Source: Gammaproteobacteria bacterium
GTDB lineage: Bacteria > Pseudomonadota > Gammaproteobacteria > Poriferisulfidales > GCA-002705445
NCBI GenBank assembly: GCA_018675635.1
Contig: JABGXU010000008.1
Span: 140,107-195,587 of the forward strand
Direction of reading: 5' to 3'
Length of the DNA stretch: 55,481 nt
This document shows, one piece after another, positions 37,970 to 45,038 of this stretch. Positions within the stretch are counted from its first letter, which is position 1. Each line of letters begins with the position of its first letter. The notes beneath the pieces are model-generated. The model made no database searches. It was not told where the DNA came from and was given only the letters and a program-made list of their open reading frames with translations. Made by a program: the position numbers and the translations under genes.

Positions 37970-38722
37970 CTAAGAAATTTCTTTCAATCGTTTTCTTGCC
38001 AATGCATTATAGTTTTTATCAATTTCAATACCTATATATTTTCTTCCCAAATTTTTACAAGCAACACCAGTAGTTCCACTTCCGCTAAAAGGATCTATAA
38101 CCAAGTCATTTTTATCAGTTGCTGCCTCAATAAGTCTTTCTAATAAAGCTAATGGTTTTTGTGTTGGGTGTTTACCGTTTAATTTTTCTTTTTTGCCTGG
38201 CGCTGTCATTGTCCACACATCTTTCATTTGTTTACCACCATTTAGTTCACGCATTAGTTTGTAATTAAACTTATGTTTCGTTTTCTCACCTTTTCTAGCC
38301 CAAATAATAGTTTCTGTACTATGTGTGAAATATCGACATGCTAAATTAGGAGGAGGATTTGGTTTTTGCCAAGTAATGTTATTAAGTATTTTCATATCTA
38401 ATTGTTGCATAGCAAAACCAATAGAATAAATGACATGCAGGGTTCCCGAAACCATTATGGATCCAGTTGGTTTTAGAAGTTTTTGGCAACGTTTAATCCA
38501 TTCAATATTAAACTCATGATTAATATCTGGACCTTGAGATTTATCCCAATCCCCTTTATTAACTTTTACCATTTTACCGTTTTGACATGTGATGCCACCA
38601 TTGGACAAAAAGTACGGAGGATCTGCAAAAATAAGGTCTGCAATTTCACCTTGTTCTTCGTATAATTCATCTAGTATCTTCAGACAATTTCCTGTTTTTA
38701 GTGCAATGTTATTTTTTTTCAA
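37970..38722 (-). CDS. Adenine-N6 DNA methyltransferase, M.DpnA-like (beta class)
   Basis: Methylates adenine in DNA. The order is beta class: catalytic motif DLIFADPPYFLSNGG first, then the SAM motif DPFSGSGTTGVACKNLG at the C-terminus. Segments KGDWDK, NNITWQKPNP, CRYFTHSTETIIWARKG, GGKQMKDVWT and KHPTQKPLALLERLI closely follow M.DpnA (M2.DpnII), so a GATC target is likely. Length is 250 residues. It precedes the presumed endonuclease gene, so modification is expressed first. The second methylase typical of DpnII systems is absent. Confidence 0.9.
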   Translation of the reverse strand: MKKNNIALKTGNCLKILDELYEEQGEIADLIFADPPYFLSNGGITCQNGKMVKVNKGDWDKSQGPDINHEFNIEWIKRCQKLLKPTGSIMVSGTLHVIYSIGFAMQQLDMKILNNITWQKPNPPPNLACRYFTHSTETIIWARKGEKTKHKFNYKLMRELNGGKQMKDVWTMTAPGKKEKLNGKHPTQKPLALLERLIEAATDKNDLVIDPFSGSGTTGVACKNLGRKYIGIEIDKNYNALARKRLKEIS

Positions 38723-38787
38723 AATATATTCTTTCCTTTGATAATATTATATTTATATTACAAAGATAGCATATTTGTCCATACTAT

Positions 38788-38836
38788 TTTACCCATTATG
38801 GGTAAACCCAAATTGTCTAAGCCTTATCTGGGTAAA
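38788..38836 (+). repeat. Repeat array A: palindrome plus third half-site, upstream of secreted protein 1
   Basis: TTTACCC-ATTAT-GGGTAAA at 38788-38806 is a 19-bp near-perfect inverted repeat. A further direct GGGTAAA lies at 38830-38836 at the end of a 24-bp block (38813-38836) that is 23/24 identical to one in array B. The array lies in a 256-bp gene-free stretch between the methylase start and the secreted protein gene, about 140-190 bp before that start. Confidence 0.88.
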
Positions 38837-38865
38837 GATTAAAATAAAAAATTCAATAAAATAAC

Positions 38866-38971
38866 TCCTGAAGTTAGTTAGGTGCTTCCTCCAGGATGGT
38901 TGGTTTTTATTAAGTTACTTATCAGCCATCTTAGAGTGAAGAATTTTTTAAAATATAATTTCTTAGGAGGA
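38866..38971 (+). promoter_or_regulatory. Leader with TTCCTCC anti-Shine-Dalgarno before secreted protein 1
   Basis: TTCCTCC at 38886-38892 is the exact complement of the strong ribosome binding site GGAGGAA at 38966-38972. The same segment can instead pair upstream (TCCTG at 38866-38870 with CAGGA at 38892-38896, plus GAAG/CTTC), before a T-rich stretch at 38903-38910. The leader could therefore expose or hide the ribosome binding site. The structures are read by eye and not folded computationally. Confidence 0.4.
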
Positions 38972-38978
38972 ATTAATA

Positions 38979-39311
38979 GTGTTAATCAAAAGTATAAAAG
39001 TATCTTTATATTTGTCTTTATTTTTAATGTTAATTGTTGGAGGTATTAATGCTTATGCTGGAGCTGATCCTGATGAAGTGTTTTTGGAAGAAGAAGCTGG
39101 AATTCAAGATATTGTTAAACAAGAAGTTGTAACAATAGAAAATGAGACCCAATCTATAGATGTAGAAGAAATTGTAGCGATTATTGATGATTGTGTATCT
39201 TTTCCAGAAGCGATTGCCTTTAAAGAACATTTTGCTTGCAAAATGGACATTGAAAAAAATCGTGTAGCTAGATCAAATTGGAGTTTTGCTAAATTAATAG
39301 TAGCTGATTAG
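38979..39311 (+). CDS. Small acidic secreted protein, unknown
   Basis: Unrecognised 110-residue protein starting at GTG 8 bp after a very strong AGGAGG. It has a signal peptide (about residues 1-27, ending INAYA, cleavage before GAD). The mature part of about 83 residues is acidic (DPDEVFLEEEAG; IDVEEIVAIIDD) and has two cysteines (DDCVSFPE and HFACKMD) that may form a disulfide. It is preceded by repeat array A and a structured leader and followed by a strong terminator, so it forms its own transcription unit. Confidence 0.68.
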   Translation: MLIKSIKVSLYLSLFLMLIVGGINAYAGADPDEVFLEEEAGIQDIVKQEVVTIENETQSIDVEEIVAIIDDCVSFPEAIAFKEHFACKMDIEKNRVARSNWSFAKLIVAD

Positions 39312-39347
39312 TTGCTTTGATAACGGAGTTTTTATTATTACATATCA

Positions 39348-39381
39348 TTGTGGGTCTTATTTAAAGGCCCGCAATTTTTTT
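39348..39381 (+). terminator. Rho-independent terminator after secreted protein 1
   Basis: Nine-base-pair stem TTGTGGGTC / GGCCCGCAA (two G-U wobbles) with a 9-nt loop, followed by seven T residues at 39375-39381. It ends the transcript of the acidic secreted protein gene, so the HTH-lysozyme gene downstream needs its own promoter. Confidence 0.88.
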
Positions 39382-39399
39382 AGATTATGAGTATAATCT
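39382..39399 (+). promoter_or_regulatory. Perfect 18-bp palindrome containing the -10 of the HTH-lysozyme gene
   Basis: AGATTAT-GAGT-ATAATCT is a perfect inverted repeat ending 1 bp before the ATG at 39401. It contains a consensus TATAAT (39392-39397), which would place transcription start at about 39404, on the second ATG, giving a leaderless message. This is the expected position for an autoregulatory operator of the encoded HTH protein. Confidence 0.62.
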
Positions 39400-39400
39400 T

Positions 39401-39886
39401 ATGATGACATTGAAAGATTATCTACATAGCTTCAATATCACGCTGGAAGCTTTTTCTAGAGAAGTTGATATTCCCTATACAACTTTAACTAAGTACGTGT
39501 ATGGACAAAGAATCCCTAGCCTAACCTACATGAAACGAATCAATAAATTGACTAAAGGCGCAGTGTCTGCAAATGATTTTTACAGCACGGTAAGCAGCGA
39601 AGATTGGGAATGGCGCATTACTTATGAACGTGATTTTTCCAAAGCTACCGATGATGCAAAAAAAATCTTAGGTGATATGGATATCCATCCATTGGCTTTT
39701 AGTGTGGTCGTGGAAATGGTTTCACAAATGGGTATTGATGGTGTTTCACAATTTAAAAATTTTATCAGTGCCTTGGAAAAAGGTGACTATGAAAAAGCTG
39801 CTCAAGAAATGCGAGATTCTCGTTGGGGTAAACAAACACCAAAAATTGCAGAGACACTTGCTAACAAAATGAGTTCTGCCACCTAA
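39401..39886 (+). CDS. Cro-type HTH fused to C-terminal lobe of T4-type lysozyme
   Basis: A 161-residue chimera. Residues 1-60 are a phage-type HTH (TLEAFSREVDIPYTTLTKYV, GQRIPSLTYMKRINKLT, GAVSANDFY). Residues about 75-158 follow the C-terminal half of T4 lysozyme: EMVSQMGIDGVSQFKN and SRWGKQTPKIA align with T4 NMVFQMGETGVAGFTN and SRWYNQTPNRA without gaps at a constant offset of four. The catalytic Glu11, Asp20 and Thr26 of T4 lie in the lobe that the HTH replaces, so lytic activity is not expected. Start is ATG 39401 or 39404, without Shine-Dalgarno. A DNA-binding regulator with a former wall-binding module as sensor or dimeriser is inferred. Confidence 0.85.
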   Translation: MMTLKDYLHSFNITLEAFSREVDIPYTTLTKYVYGQRIPSLTYMKRINKLTKGAVSANDFYSTVSSEDWEWRITYERDFSKATDDAKKILGDMDIHPLAFSVVVEMVSQMGIDGVSQFKNFISALEKGDYEKAAQEMRDSRWGKQTPKIAETLANKMSSAT

Positions 39887-39893
39887 AAATATC

Positions 39894-39957
39894 TTTACCC
39901 GTTTTGGGTAAACCCATAATGTCCAAACCCAATTTGTGTAAGCCTTATCTGGGTAAA
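39894..39957 (+). repeat. Repeat array B: palindrome plus third half-site, upstream of secreted protein 2
   Basis: TTTACCC-GTTTT-GGGTAAA at 39894-39912 has the same arms and 5-bp spacer as array A. GGGTAAA recurs at 39951-39957, ending a 24-bp block (39934-39957) 23/24 identical to array A. Array B has about 15 extra bp, in which AAACCCA is duplicated (39911-39917 and 39926-39932). It starts 8 bp after the HTH-lysozyme stop. Confidence 0.88.
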
Positions 39958-40020
39958 TCTTTTTTCATCATTTTGTTTTCTAATATAACGGTCATGTAAT
40001 GACACCCGTTTGTTGACGGT

Positions 40021-40071
40021 GGTGGAGGGTTTTTCTCACAGTTAAAGCTGATTTTTCCCCTCCACCTTTTT
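40021..40071 (+). terminator. Terminator- or attenuator-like hairpin in the leader of secreted protein 2
   Basis: Perfect 9-bp GC-rich stem GGTGGAGGG (40021-40029) / CCCTCCACC (40058-40066), followed by TTTTT. The 28-nt loop is long for a simple terminator and can form a small inner CAG/CTG helix (40039-40050). CCTCCA in the right arm also complements TGGAGG of the next ribosome binding site (40083-40088), so exclusive structures are possible, as in attenuators. It may alternatively just terminate the HTH-lysozyme transcript. Confidence 0.6.
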
Positions 40072-40097
40072 ATTAATTTTTATGGAGGATATTTATT

Positions 40098-40733
40098 ATG
40101 GTTAGGCAATTTATTTTAAAAGTATTGATTTTTTTTACAGCTAGTTTTACTTGCCCTATCTATGCTGAAACGATAGAAGTCTCAGAAGGTTATATAGAAG
40201 AAGATTATATAGAAGATGTTTGGACAGTAAATGTTAATGTAAACGAATCCTTGCCAACAGGTGTTATAGCTTCAGTAAATGGTAAAATTACTCACGGTGA
40301 TAGATTAAGAATTAGAATACCGATAGATGAAGCTAAGTACTGTGATTATGGAAATTCTATTACTACATTTTATTCAATTGCAAAGAACCATGATCCATCT
40401 AAATTAGAGGAAAAAATAATTCCCGCTGCCCTTAACAAAATAAATATTAATGTTGAAGCTTTATATTCATTTAAATTTTTATCAGGTTATTCAATTTTTA
40501 TAAATATGGGTTGGAATGATTTAAAAAGCATTAAAACATTTTTTCAGAATAAAAAAGAAGCATCCTTAGAATTAAAAGATAGTGAAGATTTAAAGACTCA
40601 AGACCATTTTGATGTTACTAAAAATACTTTTTCACTAAATGGTTTGAATGAAGCTTTAGATAGAGCGAGAGGTGAATGCTTAAGAATAGTTAATAAAAAA
40701 GAAATGAAGCTACTAAATATAAAATCACTTTAA
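40098..40733 (+). CDS. Secreted protein, unknown, in the HTH-lysozyme unit
   Basis: Unrecognised 211-residue protein with a signal peptide (MVRQFILKVLIFFTASFTC, cleavage probably after IYA). The mature N-terminus is acidic (EVSEGYIEEDYIEDVW), then comes a beta-rich part (WTVNVNVNESLPTGVIASVN, HGDRLRIRIPIDEAKYC) with FLSGYSIFINMGWNDLKSI and a charged helical C-terminal region. GGAGGA sits 8 bp before the ATG. Like secreted protein 1, it follows a copy of the repeat array and a leader with a possible anti-Shine-Dalgarno. It is convergent with the thioredoxin-fold gene at 40757. Confidence 0.68.
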   Translation: MVRQFILKVLIFFTASFTCPIYAETIEVSEGYIEEDYIEDVWTVNVNVNESLPTGVIASVNGKITHGDRLRIRIPIDEAKYCDYGNSITTFYSIAKNHDPSKLEEKIIPAALNKININVEALYSFKFLSGYSIFINMGWNDLKSIKTFFQNKKEASLELKDSEDLKTQDHFDVTKNTFSLNGLNEALDRARGECLRIVNKKEMKLLNIKSL

Positions 40734-40756
40734 ACATGGATAAAGACACACAACAA

Positions 40757-41308
40757 TTATTTCCATTTTATAGAACACCCAACACTTGAAGTTTGCTCAA
40801 TTGGCCCTTTACCTGTTTGAGAAATTTCTTTCATAGCTTCTAATAATTCTGGTCTTAAGTCATTGTTTGTTTTTGTCATATGAGTAGCATCCAAGCGTCC
40901 TCGATACTGTAATTTAAGCATTTCGTTGTAGCCAAAAAAATCTGGAGTGCAAACAGCACCATATTGTTTCGCAGTTTCTTGTGTTTCATCATATAAATAA
41001 GGAAAAGAAAATTTATTTTTGATGGCAATTTTACCCATATTTTCAAATGAGTCTTCTGGATAATCGTTTACATCATTGGACATAATGCCAACAGAATTTA
41101 TACCATGATCTATTAAAGTATTAGTAACGCGAACGAGCTTTGGTAGGATGGCTTTAACAAATGGGCAGTGGTTACAAATAAAGAAAATTAATAAACCTCT
41201 TTCTCCTTTAATTTTATCTAAAGTCCAAATTTCCTCATTTGTACACATTAAACTGAAGTCGTATGCATTTTGCTCAAACTCGCATGTAGGTGTTTTAGTC
41301 TCAGACAT
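40757..41308 (-). CDS. Thioredoxin-fold redoxin (AhpC/TSA-like)
   Basis: Cytoplasmic thioredoxin-superfamily protein of 183 residues without a signal peptide. The active site is ICNHCPFVKAILPKL, a CxxC form found in a redoxin group common in marine bacteria; GINSVGIMSNDVNDYPEDS and KFSFPYLYDETQETAKQYGAVCTPDFF (given in parts, the latter with the cis-Pro loop) follow. It may be a thiol peroxidase-like or reductase enzyme; the substrate is unknown. It marks the right edge of the accessory island and is divergent from aprM. Confidence 0.83.
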   Translation of the reverse strand: MSETKTPTCEFEQNAYDFSLMCTNEEIWTLDKIKGERGLLIFFICNHCPFVKAILPKLVRVTNTLIDHGINSVGIMSNDVNDYPEDSFENMGKIAIKNKFSFPYLYDETQETAKQYGAVCTPDFFGYNEMLKLQYRGRLDATHMTKTNNDLRPELLEAMKEISQTGKGPIEQTSSVGCSIKWK

Positions 41309-41438
41309 TATAAGTATTTTTTATAGTTAACTAAAATTTTGCTATTAGCATTGATTAATGTTTGTGGCGTATAGTGTATACCATATAAAAAGGCGCTGAA
41401 AGTCGCTCAATTAATTTCTGGTCATAATAGGAGGGGAT

Positions 41439-42242
41439 ATGCCAACATTTGTTTCAATTAATCCGTTCGTAGCATTATCGAACATGGTACCAACAGTAGC
41501 CTTACAGGGTTTTTTAATCGCCATGGCTGCTTTAACCGTTGGTGGAGTTCTTCTTGATATTATGCATAAAAAGAACGTGAAATATTTTTTTGAAAATGCA
41601 AAAAAAGCAAAAGAAAAAGCAACATCTCATGTAAGCACTGGGAAGAAAGCAAAAATTATTGTAGAAACAGTCGCACATGACGTTTTAACATCTGGAGAAT
41701 TTTGTGGTTGGAAAAGAAGAGTTGCGCATCTATTGGGAATGTATGGAACAATTATATTTTGGGTTACATCAGCAATCTTAATTTTTAAATACGCAACACC
41801 AACAACATCTAATACTCCTGAAATCATTTCACAGCTTTGGCACTTAGGTGCAGCGATGACTTGTCTTGGAGCTTATTGGTTTTGGTTTTTCTTAAGAGTT
41901 GATTTGGCATCTGAAGGCAACAAATGGTACCGCGTAGTATTTGCAGATTTATTTGTTTTATCGTTAGTAATAACCTCAACATTTGGCTTAGCATGGTCTT
42001 ATCTTCAAGCAGAAGGTTCAGCATGGAGTAATTTATTTTTAGTTTTGTTTATTTTTTCAAATATTGTTTTATTTGGCGGAGTATATTGGTCTAAGTTTGC
42101 TCACATGTTTTATAAACCTGGTGCAGCAATTCAAAAACATTTAGCTGAAGCAGATGGCTCAAGAGATGGTTTACCTGAACCAGCAGACGCACCAAAACAG
42201 TTTGGGTTAGGAATTAAACGTGAGGCACCAAGGCATTATTAA
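41439..42242 (+). CDS. aprM: AprM, membrane subunit associated with APS reductase
   Basis: Inner-membrane protein of 267 residues with about five to six hydrophobic helices, encoded directly before aprBA, the place occupied by AprM in sulfur oxidisers without qmoABC. It should pass electrons from AprBA to the quinone pool. Distinctive parts are LQGFLIAMAALTVGGVLLDIM near the N-terminus, HDVLTSGEFCGWKRRVAHLLG, and a hydrophilic tail. A strong AGGAGGGG (41429-41436) precedes the ATG, consistent with high expression. The 130-bp upstream gap must hold the apr promoter. Confidence 0.88.
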   Translation: MPTFVSINPFVALSNMVPTVALQGFLIAMAALTVGGVLLDIMHKKNVKYFFENAKKAKEKATSHVSTGKKAKIIVETVAHDVLTSGEFCGWKRRVAHLLGMYGTIIFWVTSAILIFKYATPTTSNTPEIISQLWHLGAAMTCLGAYWFWFFLRVDLASEGNKWYRVVFADLFVLSLVITSTFGLAWSYLQAEGSAWSNLFLVLFIFSNIVLFGGVYWSKFAHMFYKPGAAIQKHLAEADGSRDGLPEPADAPKQFGLGIKREAPRHY

Positions 42243-42334
42243 TAGATTATGTGGAACTAGGCACTAAATAAATTTATTGTTTAGATTAAGTAAAATTTAA
42301 TTAACGTATTAGAGTAAGTAATAGGAGAAAAATT

Positions 42335-42835
42335 ATGTCAACATTTGTATATATGACTCGCTGCGACGGGTGCGGACACTGTGTAGATATCTGCCCATCA
42401 GATATTATGCATATTGATCCGAAAATTAGGCGTGCAGTAAATATAGAACCAAATTTTTGTTGGGAATGTTATTCATGTGTGAAAGCATGCCCACAAAATG
42501 CTATTGATGTTCGTGGTTATGCTGACTTCGCTCCTATGGGACACAAAGTTCGAGTTCTTCGTGAGGAAGAAAAAGGAACAATTTCATGGAAAATTATATT
42601 TAGAAATGGTACTGAGAAGAATTTTGTATCTCCAATTACTACTAAACCATGGGGCAAGCATATCCATGTTGTAGCTGATGCTGAAGTGCCAGATCAAGCA
42701 GCTCATGAAAATCAATTACTTTTTAATGAGCCGGATTACTTAAAAATTGGTGATAACAGAGAAGCAGAATTAATAAATGAGGATGGACTTCCTTCACGCG
42801 CAAAAGAAACATTTAAACAAGGGGTATACTACTAA
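42335..42835 (+). CDS. aprB: Adenylylsulfate reductase beta subunit
   Basis: Iron-sulfur subunit that carries electrons between AprA and the membrane. Two [4Fe-4S] motifs are complete: CDGCGHCVDICPSD and CWECYSCVKACPQNAI. The C-terminal half forms the extended tail that wraps AprA. Length is 166 residues, normal for AprB. It has a good AGGAG site. It overlaps aprA by one base (TAATG), ensuring equal translation. Confidence 0.97.
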   Translation: MSTFVYMTRCDGCGHCVDICPSDIMHIDPKIRRAVNIEPNFCWECYSCVKACPQNAIDVRGYADFAPMGHKVRVLREEEKGTISWKIIFRNGTEKNFVSPITTKPWGKHIHVVADAEVPDQAAHENQLLFNEPDYLKIGDNREAELINEDGLPSRAKETFKQGVYY

Positions 42836-44685
42836 TGGCTAAACATAAAACAGTTTATGAAGATTGCGATATTCTTGTAGTTGGTGGTGGTATGGCTGGT
42901 ACTGGAGCAACTTTTGAATCTAGATACTGGGGTCGTGATATGAATATTGTCTGTGTAGAAAAAGCAAACATTGATCGAAGTGGTGCTGTTGCTCAAGGTC
43001 TGTATGCGATTAACTGCTACATGGGTACACGTTGGAATGAAAATCAACCAGAAGATCATGTACGTTACGCAAGAAATGATTTAATGGGAATGGTTAGAGA
43101 AGATCTTGCTCTTGATATGGCTCGTCATGTTGATTCGGCCGTTCACATGTTCGAAGAATGGGGCTTACCTTTAATGAAAAACAAAGAAGGTCGTTACCAA
43201 AGAGAAGGAAAATGGCAGATCATGATTCATGGTGAAAGTTATAAGCCAATCGTAGCAGAAGCTGCTAAAAAATCTGCAAGCAAAATTTATAATCGTGTAA
43301 TGATTACTCACCTTTTAAAAGATGAAAGTAAAGATAACCGTTGTGGTGGAGCTGTTGGCTTCAATATGCGTACGGGAGATTTCCATGTGTTCCGCGCTAA
43401 AGCAACAATTATATGCGCTGGTGGAGCTTCACATATCTTTAAACCAAGAGCAGTGGGCGAAGGAATGGGAAGAACATGGTATGCCCCATGGAGTAATGGA
43501 TCTTGTTATGCATTACCTATTTTATTGGGCGCTAAGATGACTCAAATGGAAAACAGAATTGTACTATGTAGATTTAAAGATGGTTATGGTCCAGTTGGAG
43601 CATACTTCTTACATCTTAAAACATATACTCAAAATACTTATGGTGAAGAGTATGAGTCTAAATGGTATGACCAAACTAAAGAAATGGTTGGTGAATATAT
43701 TGACCATCATCCAACACCAACTTGTTTAAGAAACCATGCTTTTTTAGAAGAAGTAAAAGCTGGTAGAGGCCCTATTCATATGGTAACTATGGAAGCATTC
43801 CAGGACCCCCATTTAGAAACTATTGGCTGGGAAAATTTCTTGGGTATGACCGTTGGCCAAGCTGTAGTATGGGCTTCGCAAAACATAGATCCTAAATATG
43901 AAAATCCAGAACTAACAACATCAGAGCCTTATGTGATGGGTTCACATGCTACATGTTCCGGAGCTTGGGTAAGTGGTCCATCCGATTTATCTCCAAAAGA
44001 ATATTTCTGGGGATATAACAGAATGATGACAGTTGACGGTGTATTTGGTGCTGGAGACACTGTGGGTGGAACAGCTCATAAATTCTCTTCCGGTTCATTT
44101 ACCGAAGGACGTCTTGCTGCCAAAGCTGCTGTTCAATACATAAATGATATGGAAAGCAAACCTAGTGTATCTGAGAAACAAATTAGTAACTTTAAAGACG
44201 AAGTATTTAAACCATTAGAAAACTACACTGTTGGACGTAACGAAATTACAGCAGGTACAGTTTCTCCAAGTTATATTTTACCAATCCAAGGACTCCAGCG
44301 TCTTCAAAAGATTATGGATGAATACTGCGGTGGTATATCAAGTAATTATATGACGAATGGGAATGGCCTTAAAAAAGGTTTACATCACTTAGAAATACTA
44401 CAAGAAGATTTAGAGCATATTGGTGCTGAGGATTTACATCAATTAATGCGAGGTTGGGAATTAAGACACCGTGCATTAGTTTCACAATGTGTAACTGAAC
44501 ATACATTATTCCGTGAAGAGACTCGTTGGCCTGGATATTACTACCGCGGTGATCATATGAAACTGGATGATAAAAATTGGCATTGCTTAACATTATCTAG
44601 AAGAGATCCTAAAACAGGTAAATTTACAATGGAAAAAGCGCCAATTTATCATATAGTTGATGAGGAGAAGAAAAAGGTAGGGTAA
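42835..44685 (+). CDS. aprA: Adenylylsulfate reductase alpha subunit
   Basis: FAD-containing catalytic subunit. In sulfur oxidisers it works in reverse, joining sulfite and AMP to form APS. The N-terminal FAD motif is DILVVGGGMAGTGATFESRY, followed by IDRSGAVAQGLYAINCYMG and later FGAGDTVGGTAHKFSSGSFT. Its 616 residues are typical of bacterial AprA, and it is not a fumarate reductase: the AprA-type start and partner AprB are present. CGT arginine codons are frequent, as in highly expressed genes. The next gene starts immediately after the stop. Confidence 0.98.
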   Translation: MAKHKTVYEDCDILVVGGGMAGTGATFESRYWGRDMNIVCVEKANIDRSGAVAQGLYAINCYMGTRWNENQPEDHVRYARNDLMGMVREDLALDMARHVDSAVHMFEEWGLPLMKNKEGRYQREGKWQIMIHGESYKPIVAEAAKKSASKIYNRVMITHLLKDESKDNRCGGAVGFNMRTGDFHVFRAKATIICAGGASHIFKPRAVGEGMGRTWYAPWSNGSCYALPILLGAKMTQMENRIVLCRFKDGYGPVGAYFLHLKTYTQNTYGEEYESKWYDQTKEMVGEYIDHHPTPTCLRNHAFLEEVKAGRGPIHMVTMEAFQDPHLETIGWENFLGMTVGQAVVWASQNIDPKYENPELTTSEPYVMGSHATCSGAWVSGPSDLSPKEYFWGYNRMMTVDGVFGAGDTVGGTAHKFSSGSFTEGRLAAKAAVQYINDMESKPSVSEKQISNFKDEVFKPLENYTVGRNEITAGTVSPSYILPIQGLQRLQKIMDEYCGGISSNYMTNGNGLKKGLHHLEILQEDLEHIGAEDLHQLMRGWELRHRALVSQCVTEHTLFREETRWPGYYYRGDHMKLDDKNWHCLTLSRRDPKTGKFTMEKAPIYHIVDEEKKKVG

Positions 44686-45036
44686 ATGAATTTTATTGAA
44701 AAAACGGATGATGAGATAATAAAAATTGCAAACCCTATTTGGGATGACCTAATAAAATCTTCTAATAATCAGGATTATGGAAGTTTTACCAAAGATTTCT
44801 CAGAAACAATGTTGCTGGGGGCTCATGAAGTTGAAATTGGTAAACAGTGGGCAAACAATAAATTATTGACTAGTTTGTCAGAACGCGGAGATTGCTTAGG
44901 CTGTTTAAGAAGAAAAGAATTTGTAACAGTTCTTTATAAGCAGAATAGCGTTGAAATAGAGGGTGACTATTTAGGACGTTTAGTACTTGGTATGGAAAAT
45001 GATCAAGTTAAAGTTTTTGGTGCCACAATTTTTTAG
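44686..45036 (+). CDS. Small conserved-looking protein downstream of aprA, unknown
   Basis: Protein of 116 residues with no signal peptide or membrane helix, starting on the base after the aprA stop (TAAATG). It has a helical N-terminal half (EIIKIANPIWDDLIKSSNNQ; DYGSFTKDFSETML) and a C-terminal half with strands (EFVTVLYKQNSVEIEG; VKVFGATIF), a layout like the NTF2/SnoaL fold; this fold guess is weak. A CLGCLRRK CxxC lies in the middle. Coupling to aprA suggests a role in APS reductase assembly or function. Confidence 0.7.
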   Translation: MNFIEKTDDEIIKIANPIWDDLIKSSNNQDYGSFTKDFSETMLLGAHEVEIGKQWANNKLLTSLSERGDCLGCLRRKEFVTVLYKQNSVEIEGDYLGRLVLGMENDQVKVFGATIF

Positions 45037-45038
45037 GA

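Noticed and set aside
39401..39886. Functional phage endolysin gene
   Set aside because: The catalytic N-terminal lobe is replaced by an HTH; only the C-terminal lobe is recognisable, with no holin or spanin beside it.
38788..39957. TTTACCC/GGGTAAA repeats as plasmid iterons or a CRISPR array
   Set aside because: Only two clusters exist, spacers are irregular, no Rep or Cas gene is present, and each cluster sits upstream of a gene leader; operator sites fit better.
42835..44685. aprA as fumarate reductase or succinate dehydrogenase flavoprotein
   Set aside because: The AprA-type FAD region and immediate AprB with its two ferredoxin motifs, plus AprM, identify APS reductase.
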